From assembly GCF_013034685.1 (NCBI RefSeq), contig NZ_WQGO01000002.1, positions 496,001-560,000 of the forward strand: a stretch of 64,000 nucleotides of DNA. The letters run 5' to 3'. Positions 44,066-53,302 of this stretch are shown piece after piece. The notes under the pieces were generated by a model. It did no database searches, had not been told where the DNA came from, and saw only the letters and a list, made by a program, of their open reading frames with translations. The position numbers and the translations under genes are program-made. The stretch comes from Ruegeria lacuscaerulensis (GTDB lineage: Bacteria; Pseudomonadota; Alphaproteobacteria; Rhodobacterales; Rhodobacteraceae). How positions within the stretch are numbered: the stretch's first letter is position 1; every line of letters begins with the position of its first letter.

Positions 44066-45421
44066 ATGAAACTAACACCCAAAGCTGCGAAGCTGATGCT
44101 TGGCTCGTCACTTGCGCTGGCGCTGACAGCGCTATCCGTGCAGGCCGACACAATCCGTTTTTGGACTACTGAAGAGCAGCCCGAACGCCTGGCCAAACAG
44201 CAAGAGATGGCGGACCAGTTCAAAGCCGAAACCGGCACCACGGTCGAGGTGATCCCTGTCACCGAAAGCGATCTGGGCACACGCGCGACTGCCGCTTTTG
44301 CTGCTGGCGACCTGCCGGACGTTGTCTATCACACGCTGCAATACGCGTTGCCCTGGGCCGAGGCTGGCATTCTGGACACCGAAGCCGCGACCGAAGTGAT
44401 CGAAGAACTGGGCGCAGACACTTTTGCACCCGGTGCTTTGGCGATGGCTGCGTTCAACGGCGAAACCGCCTCGGTTCCAGTCGATGGCTGGACGCAGATG
44501 GTCGTTTACCGCAAGGACCTGTTCGACGAGGCGGGTTTGGAGGCCCCCGACAGCTTTGCGGATATTCAGGCCGCATTGGAAGCCTTGCACAACCCGCCGG
44601 AAATGTACGGGTTTGTCTCAGCCACCAAGGTTGACGAAAACTTCATGAGCCAGGTGCTGGAGCACGTGTTCCTCGCCAATGGCGTCAGTCCCGTTGGCCC
44701 TGATGGGTTCCAACCGCTGGACGAAGCCAAGACTACCGAAGTTTTGGATTTCTACAAAGCAATCTCCAAAGCGTCACCTCCGGGTGAGCTTTTCTGGAAA
44801 CAATCGCGCGAACTGTATTTTGACGGCAAGGCCGCGATGATCATCTGGTCGCCATTCATACTGGACGAACTGGCCGGTCTGCGTGACAGCGCCCCGCCAA
44901 CGATCAACGACGACCCGACCTCGCGCGATCTGGCCGGCAAGACCGGCATCGTGACCAAACTGTCGGGTCCGTCGAACCCTGATGGCGCGGCTTGGGGGGA
45001 TGTGCGGTACTTTGGTATCACCAATGATGCCGATACCGATGCAGCGATGGAGTTCGTGAAATACGCTATGGACGAAGGTTACACCCAGACGCTGGCCATC
45101 GCGCCGGAAGGCAAGTTCCCAGTCCGCCGTGGCAATGCCGACAACCCAACCGCTTTCTCGGAAGCCTGGGCAGAGCTACCTGTTGGTGTCGATCGCAAGG
45201 CCCCGCTGGGTGATCTGTACGAACAATCCATGATCGACGAAATCGTTGGCGGCCTGGATGTGGCACAGCGCTGGGGTGTGGCTGAAGGCCAACTGGCGTT
45301 GGCATCGAAGATGATCAACAGCCAGGCCATAAACCGCGTCGTGCGCCAGTATATCGACGACGAGATCGACGCGGCCGCAGCCATCGCGGCAATGAACGAA
45401 GAGTTGGGCAAGGTTCAGTAA
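44066..45421 (+). CDS. Glycoside ABC transporter substrate-binding protein
   Basis: 451-residue extracellular solute-binding protein of family 1 (SBP_bac_1). A signal peptide ends near VQAD (about residue 28). The mature protein begins IRFWTTEEQPERLAKQ and carries PDVVYHTLQYALPWAEAG, typical of sugar and glycoside binders. A GGGGAGGA site precedes the ATG. A hairpin (45436-45457) separates it from the permease genes. The ligand is unknown; the operon hydrolase suggests a glucosyl- or mannosyl-glycerate-like solute. Confidence 0.9.
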   Translation: MKLTPKAAKLMLGSSLALALTALSVQADTIRFWTTEEQPERLAKQQEMADQFKAETGTTVEVIPVTESDLGTRATAAFAAGDLPDVVYHTLQYALPWAEAGILDTEAATEVIEELGADTFAPGALAMAAFNGETASVPVDGWTQMVVYRKDLFDEAGLEAPDSFADIQAALEALHNPPEMYGFVSATKVDENFMSQVLEHVFLANGVSPVGPDGFQPLDEAKTTEVLDFYKAISKASPPGELFWKQSRELYFDGKAAMIIWSPFILDELAGLRDSAPPTINDDPTSRDLAGKTGIVTKLSGPSNPDGAAWGDVRYFGITNDADTDAAMEFVKYAMDEGYTQTLAIAPEGKFPVRRGNADNPTAFSEAWAELPVGVDRKAPLGDLYEQSMIDEIVGGLDVAQRWGVAEGQLALASKMINSQAINRVVRQYIDDEIDAAAAIAAMNEELGKVQ

Positions 45422-45435
45422 CCACCCCGGCACCT

Positions 45436-45457
45436 GCAGCGGCGTGCGCGCCGCTGC
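45436..45457 (+). promoter_or_regulatory. Intercistronic hairpin after the binding-protein gene
   Basis: A perfect 9-bp stem (45436-45444 with 45449-45457) with a TGCG loop lies 15 nt after the binding-protein stop. Without a T-run, it is more likely a 3'-end stabiliser allowing partial read-through than a full terminator. Confidence 0.6.
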
Positions 45458-45480
45458 CCCTAAACCCTTCGAGGTAAACT

Positions 45481-46716
45481 ATGACTTCGGCCACCCCACC
45501 GACCGGAACCGGGGCGTTAGCCAAACGCGAGGCGCGTCTGGCCTGGACGCTGCTGGCTCCGACCATCATCAGTGTGTCGCTGGTTGTGATCCTGCCCCTG
45601 CTGGCGATCTTCTGGATCAGCTTCAAACCCTTCACCCTGTCTGACCTGCGCCCTCCTGCACCGGTCGTGCGTGAAAGCCTGCGTGGATCGGGTGATGATC
45701 TGCGGATCGAATACCGCCTGCGCAACTCCAGTCAGGATATTGCGATTGATGGCGTGACCGTCCGGGATGTCCTGCCCGATGGCGTGATGCCACTCGGCGA
45801 CATTGCAGCCCCTTGTGCGTTAACCGGGCAAGAGCTGTTCTGCGACTTTGGTACGCTGGAAGGTGGCCAACGCGAGCGTATTCGCGTCCCTGTTGCGGTC
45901 GATGGTGACCCGGATGCGTTCGAAGATCTGGTTGAAGGGTCAGAACCAACAGTCACTGGCAGCGGCCCCAGTGTTCTGACGAATTTCGAGTTCAGCCTGG
46001 AGAACTTCGCCCGTGTGTTCGACGGCGACGAGTTCTGGGGCGTGCTGTGGGTTACGCTGTTTTACACGGTTTTCGGCACCATCGGCGCACTTGTCATGGG
46101 GCTCTTTGCAGCCCTGCTACTGAACAAAAGTTTCAAGGGACAAGGGTTCATCCGGGGTCTTTACCTGTTTCCCTATGTGGCCCCCGTCATCGCCGTGGCC
46201 TTTACTTGGGTAACACTGTTCGACCCCTTCTCAGGCTCGGCCAATGCGCTGCTTGTGCAGATGGGGCTAAGCAGCGAGCCGATCAACTTCTTCGGGGAAC
46301 GCCCGCTGGCGCTGATCATGGTCACCGTCTTTGAAATCTGGCGCTACTTCCCGCTGTCCTTCCTGTTCATTCTGGCGCGGATGCAGTCCATCGATAGCAG
46401 CATGTATGAGGCAGCGGATATGGATGGCGCGTCACCGTTCCAGAAGTTCTGGCTGCTGAGCATCCCGCAACTGCTGGGCATCTTGTCGGTCCTGTTCCTG
46501 CTGCGCTTCATCTGGACGTTCAACAAATTCGACGACATCTTCCTGTTGACCGGTGGCAATGCAGGAACCCGCACGCTGACTGTGAACGTCTATGAACAGG
46601 CCTTTGCGGTGTCGAATATCGGGGCGGGCGCGGCTGTGGCCGTGGTCATATTGCTGTGCCTGATCACCTTCAGCTTAGTCTTTTTCAAGTTCATTAGCCG
46701 TGAGGAGGGTCTGTGA
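45481..46716 (+). CDS. Glycoside ABC permease (MalF-like) with DUF11-like insertion
   Basis: 411-residue permease of the MalF/UgpA type. The first membrane helix is at about residues 22-47. Between helices one and two, about residues 60-165, lies an extra periplasmic domain that matches the DUF11-like beta-sandwich pattern (YRLRNSSQDIAIDGVTVRDV, then LPDG, with Cys112 and Cys121 and GTLEGGQRERIRVPV). Five further helices and the EAA loop (YEAADMDGASPFQKFWLLSI) follow. MalF of enteric bacteria has its large loop elsewhere (P2). The insertion could contact the binding protein or the envelope. A GAGG site precedes the ATG. Confidence 0.88.
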   Translation: MTSATPPTGTGALAKREARLAWTLLAPTIISVSLVVILPLLAIFWISFKPFTLSDLRPPAPVVRESLRGSGDDLRIEYRLRNSSQDIAIDGVTVRDVLPDGVMPLGDIAAPCALTGQELFCDFGTLEGGQRERIRVPVAVDGDPDAFEDLVEGSEPTVTGSGPSVLTNFEFSLENFARVFDGDEFWGVLWVTLFYTVFGTIGALVMGLFAALLLNKSFKGQGFIRGLYLFPYVAPVIAVAFTWVTLFDPFSGSANALLVQMGLSSEPINFFGERPLALIMVTVFEIWRYFPLSFLFILARMQSIDSSMYEAADMDGASPFQKFWLLSIPQLLGILSVLFLLRFIWTFNKFDDIFLLTGGNAGTRTLTVNVYEQAFAVSNIGAGAAVAVVILLCLITFSLVFFKFISREEGL

Positions 46717-47924
46717 TGCGACAAGGTTATTTCACTGGCCCGATCCTAGGCGCGCTTTGGCTGGTTGTAATCGCTACCACTATCGCGGTCACAATGTCCT
46801 TCGCCACGGGTGCTGCTTTCCGTCCGCAGGTTCTGCTGAGCGTCATCTGGGGCGCACTTGCGGGTTTGGCGTATGTCCGCTTTCCGGCCCGCCATGCCTC
46901 TGCGCGTCTGGGCGTATCGGCCCTGTTGGGTCTAACCTGCCTGACCAGTTTTGGCCCGGTTCTGATTGGCTCGGACACCACATTGCAGGCCGTGCTGGTC
47001 ACTGTGGTGGCGATTGCTGCCGTTATGCACCTGTCGATGGCGGAAATCCTGAAAGAACTGCCCTTTGGCGAACTTACCCGTCATGAATATGAAGACGCTG
47101 TGATCCGGTTCTGCACTGGTTTTGGATACATCTTCTTCACGGCCATCGTCGTCATCCCCTTCTACGTGATGGTGATGACCAGCCTCAAATCTCAACAGGC
47201 CCTGTTGCAGAACCCGCTGGATTTCTCGCTGGATTTGGATCAGGGCTGGGCGCTGTTTCGCAGCTACACAGAACTGTTCCGCGACTTCAATTTCGGCTCG
47301 TACCTGTGGACGTCCTTCTACGTCTCGGTGCTGACGGTCTTCATCACACTGGCTTTCAGCATTCCAGGGGCCTATGCGGTCGCGCGGTTCCGGTTCAAGG
47401 GCCAAAAGGCATTCTCACGCTCGATTCTGCTGATCTACATGGTGCCGATGATCGTTCTGGCGCTGCCGATCTATATAGCTTTCTCGCTCACTGGGTTGCG
47501 GAATTCGATCCTTGGCATCGTCATGATCTACCCGGTCACCACTATCCCGGTCGCGCTATACATGCTGCAGGGGTATTTCCGCGGTCTCCCGACCGAGGTG
47601 GAAGAGGCTGGTCTGATGGATGGTCTCTCGCGCCTGGCAGTGATCTGGAAGATCACCCTGCCGCTCAGCCTTCCTGCGCTGGCCTCGGTGTCGCTCTATG
47701 TCTTCATGATCGCTTGGAACGAATTCCTTCTGGCCTTCATGCTGCTGGACGATCCCTCGAAATTCACCCTAACCCGAGGCGTCACAATGCTGAACTCCTC
47801 GGAAATCCCACGCCAACACCTGATGGCCGGCGCGGTGATTGCCACCATTCCGATTATGGCCCTGTTTCTGGGGCTTGAACGTTTCATGACCAAGGGCCTG
47901 ACTGCAGGTTCGGTCAAAGGATGA
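46716..47924 (+). CDS. Glycoside ABC permease (MalG-like) with extra N-terminal helices
   Basis: 402-residue MalG/UgpE-type permease. The conserved core is in the C-terminal 270 residues, with the EAA loop EEAGLMDGLSRLAVIWKITL. The first 110 residues add about four hydrophobic helices not present in typical 280-residue members. The ATG at 46716 overlaps the previous stop (TGATG), with GAGGAGG upstream; a GTG one codon earlier is possible. It pairs with the MalF-like permease. Confidence 0.88.
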   Translation: MRQGYFTGPILGALWLVVIATTIAVTMSFATGAAFRPQVLLSVIWGALAGLAYVRFPARHASARLGVSALLGLTCLTSFGPVLIGSDTTLQAVLVTVVAIAAVMHLSMAEILKELPFGELTRHEYEDAVIRFCTGFGYIFFTAIVVIPFYVMVMTSLKSQQALLQNPLDFSLDLDQGWALFRSYTELFRDFNFGSYLWTSFYVSVLTVFITLAFSIPGAYAVARFRFKGQKAFSRSILLIYMVPMIVLALPIYIAFSLTGLRNSILGIVMIYPVTTIPVALYMLQGYFRGLPTEVEEAGLMDGLSRLAVIWKITLPLSLPALASVSLYVFMIAWNEFLLAFMLLDDPSKFTLTRGVTMLNSSEIPRQHLMAGAVIATIPIMALFLGLERFMTKGLTAGSVKG

Positions 47925-47929
47925 CAGAC

Positions 47930-49177
47930 ATGAACCACTTTACTTCGCCGACGGATTCCGCGCGCAATATCCTGATTGCCAACGATCGGGGCGGCTATAC
48001 GATCCCAACCAGCGGGCTCTATCCCTACCAGTGGAACTGGGACAGCGCGGTCGCCGCGCTGGGTTTTGCCGAGTTCGATATCGACCGTGCCTGGACTGAG
48101 CTTGAGACGCTATTCTCGGGCCAGTGGGATGACGGAATGCTCCCACATATCCTGTTTCACAAACCGGATCCGGGCTATTTTCCCGGGCCGGATGTCTGGG
48201 GCGGAACTGGGCCAATTGCCTCGTCTGGCGTAACCCAGCCACCACTGGCGGCCACCATGGCGCGGCGGATATGGGAGAAAGACCCCGCGGCTGGTGAAGA
48301 CCGCCTCCGCGCCCTGTTCCCGGCCATGTTGGCTTGGCATCAGTGGTTTATGAGATGGCGTCTTGATGATCAAGGCGCGGTCTGCACCACCCACCCGTGG
48401 GAGGCAGGGCGTGACAATGCACCGGACTGGGATGGCGCGATGGCGGGCATTGATGCCTCGGACGTGGGGGAATACCAGCGCCGCGACACCAGCCACGTGA
48501 ACAGCGCCGACCGGCCCACCAAATACGACTATGACCGCTACATCAAACTAGTGCAGATTGGGCGTGAAGCGGGCTGGGATCAGCAGCAATTGCTGGAGAA
48601 GAACCCGTTCCGTGTTGCCGACCCGACCATGAGTTTCACAGCCCTACGCGCCGCCCGCGATCTGCTGACGATCAGTGAGGAATTGGGGATCAGTGCTGAA
48701 GGCCTTAGTGCTGACGTGGACCGGCTCGACGCCGGTGCAAAGTCACTATGGAACGAAACATTGGGAGCCTTTGACGCTCGAGATGCGCATACGGGCCAGT
48801 GGGCTGAAAGCGTCTCAAATGCAAGCTATCTGTGCTGGTATGCAGGCATCGAATCCCAGCAAATGTTGGACCGATTGAAAACTGTTCTGACTACGGTTCC
48901 GCACCCGATCCCCAGCTATGATCCCACATCGCCCAAATTCGATGAACGCCGATATTGGCGCGGGCCAACATGGGCGTTCATGAACATGCTGGCGGGGTTC
49001 GGTCTGAAGGATATGGGCCACGGGGTTGAGGCCGAAGCGCTGCGCCTGAAAACCGGTCGTCTGATCGCAGGCCACGGGTTTGCCGAATACTACGATCCGA
49101 TTACCGGGAGTCCTGCCGGTGGCAATTCGTTCACATGGACTGCCGCCGTCTGGCTGCATTGGGCAGGGAGAAACTGA
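47930..49177 (+). CDS. GH63/MGH-type glycoside hydrolase (glucosylglycerate hydrolase-like)
   Basis: 415-residue cytoplasmic (alpha/alpha)6-barrel hydrolase related to mannosylglycerate and glucosylglycerate hydrolases of family GH63. Recognisable segments are YPYQWNWDSA, LPHILFH, the substrate loop THPWEAGRDNAPDWD and the C-terminal FAEYYDPITG. I prefer the ATG at 47930 because AAAGGA lies 8 nt upstream; the ATG at 47921 overlaps the permease stop (ATGA) and would add three residues. It lies in the operon between permease and ATPase, so it presumably splits the imported glycoside. The exact glycoside is unproven. Confidence 0.82.
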   Translation: MNHFTSPTDSARNILIANDRGGYTIPTSGLYPYQWNWDSAVAALGFAEFDIDRAWTELETLFSGQWDDGMLPHILFHKPDPGYFPGPDVWGGTGPIASSGVTQPPLAATMARRIWEKDPAAGEDRLRALFPAMLAWHQWFMRWRLDDQGAVCTTHPWEAGRDNAPDWDGAMAGIDASDVGEYQRRDTSHVNSADRPTKYDYDRYIKLVQIGREAGWDQQQLLEKNPFRVADPTMSFTALRAARDLLTISEELGISAEGLSADVDRLDAGAKSLWNETLGAFDARDAHTGQWAESVSNASYLCWYAGIESQQMLDRLKTVLTTVPHPIPSYDPTSPKFDERRYWRGPTWAFMNMLAGFGLKDMGHGVEAEALRLKTGRLIAGHGFAEYYDPITGSPAGGNSFTWTAAVWLHWAGRN

Positions 49178-50241
49178 TGGGCAGCATCGAACTCAAATCC
49201 GTCGAGAAATGGTTCGGCGAAGTGCAGGTGATCAAAGGCATCGACCTAAAGATCGAAGAGGGCGAGTTTGTCGTCTTCGTTGGCCCGTCGGGCTGTGGTA
49301 AATCGACCCTGTTACGGATGATCGGTGGGCTCGAGGACATCTCGCGTGGGTCACTTTTGATCAATGGGGATGACGTCACCGATAATCCACCTTCAAAGCG
49401 TGGGCTGACCATGGTGTTCCAGTCCTACGCACTTTATCCGCACCTGACTGTGGCTGAAAATATGGGGTTCTCGCTGAAAGTGGCTGGCGTATCCAAGAAC
49501 GAGATTGCCGAACGTGTGGGAAAAGCCGCCGAGGTCCTCAAGCTGGAATCCTATTTGGAGCGCAAACCCAAAGACTTATCCGGCGGCCAGCGACAGCGCG
49601 TGGCGATCGGTCGGTCCATTGTGCGTGACCCCACTGCCTTCCTGTTTGATGAGCCGTTGTCAAACCTGGACGCGGCCCTCAGGGTCGAAATGCGCTATGA
49701 GATTGCCAAGCTTCACCAGAGCCTCAACCGTACCATGATCTACGTGACCCATGATCAGGTCGAGGCGATGACACTGGCCGATCGTATCGTGGTGCTGGAA
49801 TTCGGTAAGATCGCACAGGTCGGCACCCCACGCGAATTATACGAACGCCCCGCCAACCTATTCGTTGCGCAGTTCATCGGCAGCCCGAAAATGAACGTCA
49901 TTCCCTGCACCGTGTCCGGTGATCAGTTTCAGCTGGAAAACGGCGGAGGTGGCCCGTTTGATCGGACTGGTACGGCCACGATGCTGGGCATCCGTCCGGA
50001 ACATATAAGTGTCGTCGAACCTGGCTCTGGTCACAGCGACGGCAAGGTTGAGGTGGTCGAGTATCTTGGCGCCGATATGTTCATCATCGTCGATTGCGGG
50101 TTTGAAGAGAAAGTGACGGTTCGCCTTGGCGGGGACACACAGATTAGGGCCGGATCACAAATCGGCTTACATTTTGCACCCGAGAAACTGCAATTTTTCG
50201 ACGCGGCAGGGCAGACGATCAGTCCCGATGACCGGACGTAG
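49177..50241 (+). CDS. Glycoside ABC transporter ATPase (MalK/UgpC-like)
   Basis: 354-residue ATPase. It has Walker A GPSGCGKST, signature LSGGQRQRVAIGRS, Walker B FLFDEPLSNLDA and the switch histidine in YVTHDQVEAM, then a C-terminal TOBE regulatory region with GIRPEHISVV. The ATG at 49177 overlaps the hydrolase stop (TGATG) and has GGGAG upstream. It energises the two permeases of the same operon. Confidence 0.92.
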   Translation: MGSIELKSVEKWFGEVQVIKGIDLKIEEGEFVVFVGPSGCGKSTLLRMIGGLEDISRGSLLINGDDVTDNPPSKRGLTMVFQSYALYPHLTVAENMGFSLKVAGVSKNEIAERVGKAAEVLKLESYLERKPKDLSGGQRQRVAIGRSIVRDPTAFLFDEPLSNLDAALRVEMRYEIAKLHQSLNRTMIYVTHDQVEAMTLADRIVVLEFGKIAQVGTPRELYERPANLFVAQFIGSPKMNVIPCTVSGDQFQLENGGGGPFDRTGTATMLGIRPEHISVVEPGSGHSDGKVEVVEYLGADMFIIVDCGFEEKVTVRLGGDTQIRAGSQIGLHFAPEKLQFFDAAGQTISPDDRT

Positions 50242-51066
50242 CAATTCTGAGGTGGTCAGTCCGGGTCGGCCAAAAGATTGCTCTGCCCGGTTGTTAAGCC
50301 GATGCAGTCAATAGGCCGTTCCTGGCAGAATTAGAGATCTTCAGGCTGCCCGGCGACGGGTTTTGTCGCGAGTTTCTTCGAAGGCAACGTAGGTTGAGCA
50401 GGAAAGGTGACTATCCTGCCAATTGCGCGAACCGTTGAATCGGACGATATCCGGGCGTGAATTGACCTTTGCGGATCATGTTGACCAAGTCTATGACTGT
50501 CATTCCTAAGCTTAGCATTGGAGGCGATAAGGTAGTTGGTATTGTCGATCTCGATCCAGTGGCCGGCGAAATAGACCAACACCACATCGGCCCCCGCCGC
50601 CTTGTCGGAAAAATCACGAAGAGCCAGCCGCATGTGGCGATAGTCCAGATCGTAGAGCTCGGTCACATCAAAGTGGATACGCCCCAGTGCTGCGGCGACG
50701 TCCTGCGCGTTATTGGATGTGTTGGGAAGGTTCGAAACATAGTCATATTGTGCGTTTCTGATCACAGGCGCCATGCATTTGGCGCCCAAGATTTCCGCCA
50801 ACGCAATAACCGGTCCGCATAACAAAAAAGGCCCAGCAAAAGCGCGAGCGGCGAAAATCCAGAAAAAGCAATACGCAGCATCCAAGGTCCTGACCCTAGC
50901 ACAATTTGCACCGCCGCGCGACCTTGGCGCGATGCTGCCTTGGGCGGTTTGACCAGCAAAAAGATGCGCTACCAAAACCGATCAGCGATTACTGTTTATC
51001 AAGGTTTTCACGCGCTTTTCCGGACAAAGATGCTGCGCGCAGACAAAAATGACGGGCCTAGAAGTT
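50242..51066. other. Stretch with only a decayed gene fragment
   Basis: 825 bp between the ATPase gene and the flavoprotein gene. The only recognisable content is the caspase-like fragment described separately; the remainder shows nothing I can assign. Confidence 0.45.
50499..50765 (-). pseudogene. Degenerate caspase (peptidase C14)-like fragment
   Basis: An 89-codon stretch resembles the N-terminal half of bacterial caspase-like proteins: NAQYDYVSNLPNTSNNAQDV, a DVTELYDLDYRHM segment and VVLVYFAGHWIEIDNTNYLI. The catalytic histidine of the usual YAGHG motif is kept but the following glycine is Trp. Homology stops after about 20 further residues and there is no catalytic-cysteine half, signal peptide or good ribosome binding site. 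A piece of the other reading frame downstream may be the frameshifted continuation. Confidence 0.6.
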
Positions 51067-52455
51067 TTAGCGACTACGAAAGGCTCCGTTCTGTCGCCCA
51101 GCAATTCGCCCCAAAACAACCGCGCTCAGCAAGCCATTTCCTGACAGATATCCGCTGTCGCCGGTACCCGAGACACCGCAGGCGGCGCCTCCTCCAGCAT
51201 AAAGGTTCTGGATCGCAGCACCATCTGCACGAAGCACCCGAGCTGAGGCGTCGATCTTCAAACCACCTTGAGTATGAAACAAGGCACCGGTGACACGTAC
51301 GCCCTTGTAGGGCGGGGTCAGAGGGGGTGAACTGAAAGTGCGGCCAAACCTGTCTGTACCGCCTTCCGATATGTCCCGCAGCGTTTGTGCCAGGGAGTCA
51401 GCAGGCATGGCGAGGCGGGTCGCGAGGTCCTGAATTGAATTTGCCGAATGGATGGCCCCAACTGCCTCGGCTTGTTTGAAATCCTCAAACTGGCGCGCTA
51501 TCGCCGCGATGCTCTCGTCGAAGATGGCAAAGGCTTCACCACCGGGTTGAGACAGCACAGCACGGGCGGCTTCGGAATAGCCCTGCGCCTCGTTCCAGAA
51601 GCGTTGGCCGTCGCGGTTCACCTGGACGCCACCTTCGGTGATGACGGCCCAGGTTATCAGGATGCCATGTGGATGGGCGACATTGCCGTGGCCCTGAAAG
51701 GCACCGAGGTTCTGCAAGTCGGCCCCCAGTGCTTCACCCCACAAAACGGCCTCACCCCGGTTGCCGCTGTGGCCGAACCACAAGGCTTGTTCGATCTGGG
51801 GCATATGTTGGGCGACCAGTTCGCGATTGCCGCCGTACCCGTTGCAGGCAAGGATCAGACGGTCGCATTCGATGGTTTCGACGAGGTCATCCGGGCCGGT
51901 GACAGCGATACCGAGGATCTGGTCGTCGTCTCGATACAGCACCGTTGCGCGACGGTCGCAGATGATGTCCAGACCCGCGTCTTCGCAGGCGCTGCGCAGG
52001 GCATTGATCAGTTCCTCGCCCGAGCGGGTCGGAAGGCCGTGCATCCGTCTGCGGGAATGTCCGGGATAGTCGAAATCCGTCACAACCGAAAAGGGTAGGC
52101 CGTACCGATCGGTCAGCCAGTCAATGACCTCTGCGGCAGTCCCTGCCAGGAGGTCAACCAATGCCTGATCGTTCTGATGATGGGCTTTTGCCTGAATATC
52201 GTTTGCAAACAGCGCGGCAGAATCGGTGATCCCCGCGGCCTGTTGCAATCGGGTGCCCGCAGCTGGGATCAACCCCGCGGATAGGGCGGTTGAGCCGCTG
52301 GGGACCGGGTCAGCCTCGATCACTAACACATCTTGCGCCTGTTCAGCGGCAGACAGGGCCGCGACCATGCCGCAAGCGCCAGCGCCGACAATCAAAGTGC
52401 CGGTCTTCAGATCAAATTGGTCGGGCAGGGCGCTTTCAACTCTGGGGGTCGTCAT
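51067..52455 (-). CDS. FAD-dependent oxidoreductase (fumarate reductase/TcuA-like flavoprotein)
   Basis: 462-residue flavoprotein of the FAD_binding_2 family. The dinucleotide-binding motif LIVGAGACGMVAALSAAEQ is near residue 21 and the C-terminal FAD motif is NLYAGGGAACGVSGTGDSGYLSGNG. Relatives include fumarate reductase flavoproteins, ketosteroid dehydrogenase and tricarballylate dehydrogenase, all of which add or remove hydrogen across a C-C bond next to a carbonyl. It is the last of six same-strand genes and overlaps the lyase gene by 20 bp. The substrate is unknown; a dicarboxylate or imide ring is a reasonable guess. Confidence 0.83.
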   Translation of the reverse strand: MTTPRVESALPDQFDLKTGTLIVGAGACGMVAALSAAEQAQDVLVIEADPVPSGSTALSAGLIPAAGTRLQQAAGITDSAALFANDIQAKAHHQNDQALVDLLAGTAAEVIDWLTDRYGLPFSVVTDFDYPGHSRRRMHGLPTRSGEELINALRSACEDAGLDIICDRRATVLYRDDDQILGIAVTGPDDLVETIECDRLILACNGYGGNRELVAQHMPQIEQALWFGHSGNRGEAVLWGEALGADLQNLGAFQGHGNVAHPHGILITWAVITEGGVQVNRDGQRFWNEAQGYSEAARAVLSQPGGEAFAIFDESIAAIARQFEDFKQAEAVGAIHSANSIQDLATRLAMPADSLAQTLRDISEGGTDRFGRTFSSPPLTPPYKGVRVTGALFHTQGGLKIDASARVLRADGAAIQNLYAGGGAACGVSGTGDSGYLSGNGLLSAVVLGRIAGRQNGAFRSR

Positions 52456-53302
52456 AGCGCGCCCCGGCTTCCAGCATATCGGCGGTTCCGATAACTTCGT
52501 TCAAGCCACCGAAGTCGAACATGCGATCCGCAAAGGGTTTGTTGGAGCCGTTTGCGGCAAGGCTTTGGTAATAAGCCTGTGCCGTCTTGGCCAGCGCCCT
52601 TACGATACCGCCAGGGAAGATGACGATGGAATAGCTCTGCTCCTCCAGATCGCTGGCCCCGAGTATGGGGGTCGCGCCCCCCTCGACCATGTTCGCCAAA
52701 AGGGGCACGCGGTGGGCGAATTGGTCGGCAATGGCGGTGAGTTGCTCTCGGCTCTGCGGAGCCTCGATGAACAGCACATCCGCGCCTGCCTCAAGATAGG
52801 TTTCGGCGCGGTCGGTCGCGGCCGAGAAGCCTTCGACCGCGATAGCGTCCGTTCGCGCGATGATCAGCGTATCGGCACTGGCGCGTGCATCGGCCATGGC
52901 GGCGATCTTTCCGGCCATCTCCTGCGCCGGGATCAGCGATTTGTCCGACAGGTGCCCGCAGCGTTTGGGATAGGTCTGGTCTTCAACTTGTAGGGCCGAG
53001 GCTCCGGCGCGTTCGTACAGCCGCATGGTACGCTGTGCGTTTAGCGCGTTGCCAAAGCCGGTATCCGCGTCGATGATAACCGGCAGCCCAACCCGATCCG
53101 CGATCAGGGTCATGGTGTCGGCCATTTCCGAGGCAGTGGACAAGCCGATATCGGGACGTCCAAGCCGCGTATAGGCCACGGCGGCCCCGCTGAGATACAG
53201 CGCCTCGAACCCCGCCTTTTCGGCAAGCGAGGCGGTCAGCCCGTCATAGACACCGGGCGCGACAAGAATTTTTTGCCGTTGCAGGCGGGATTTCAGGTTC
53301 AT
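52436..53302 (-). CDS. ICL/PEP-mutase-family C-C lyase
   Basis: 288-residue (beta/alpha)8 barrel of the isocitrate lyase/PEP mutase superfamily. The metal and catalytic features include DADTGFGNA, EDQTYPKRCGHL and ARTDA. The catalytic-loop PKRCGH resembles 2,3-dimethylmalate lyase, 2-methylisocitrate lyase and oxaloacetate-decarboxylase-type members, which cleave 2-hydroxy-dicarboxylates. The ATG at 53302 overlaps the upstream stop (ATGA). Beside a LeuC/LeuD-type hydratase it would fit hydration then cleavage, for example dimethylmalate to propionate and pyruvate or citramalate to acetate and pyruvate. Substrate not determined. Confidence 0.83.
   Translation of the reverse strand: MNLKSRLQRQKILVAPGVYDGLTASLAEKAGFEALYLSGAAVAYTRLGRPDIGLSTASEMADTMTLIADRVGLPVIIDADTGFGNALNAQRTMRLYERAGASALQVEDQTYPKRCGHLSDKSLIPAQEMAGKIAAMADARASADTLIIARTDAIAVEGFSAATDRAETYLEAGADVLFIEAPQSREQLTAIADQFAHRVPLLANMVEGGATPILGASDLEEQSYSIVIFPGGIVRALAKTAQAYYQSLAANGSNKPFADRMFDFGGLNEVIGTADMLEAGARYDDPQS

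Noticed and set aside
42914..50241. agl (alpha-glucoside) operon naming
   Set aside because: The layout is similar, but the hydrolase is GH63/MGH-like rather than a GH13 alpha-glucosidase, so agl symbols would mislead.
50331..50975. Intact 214-residue caspase-family protein
   Set aside because: The catalytic-cysteine half is missing, similarity covers only the middle, and the ends look like non-coding sequence.
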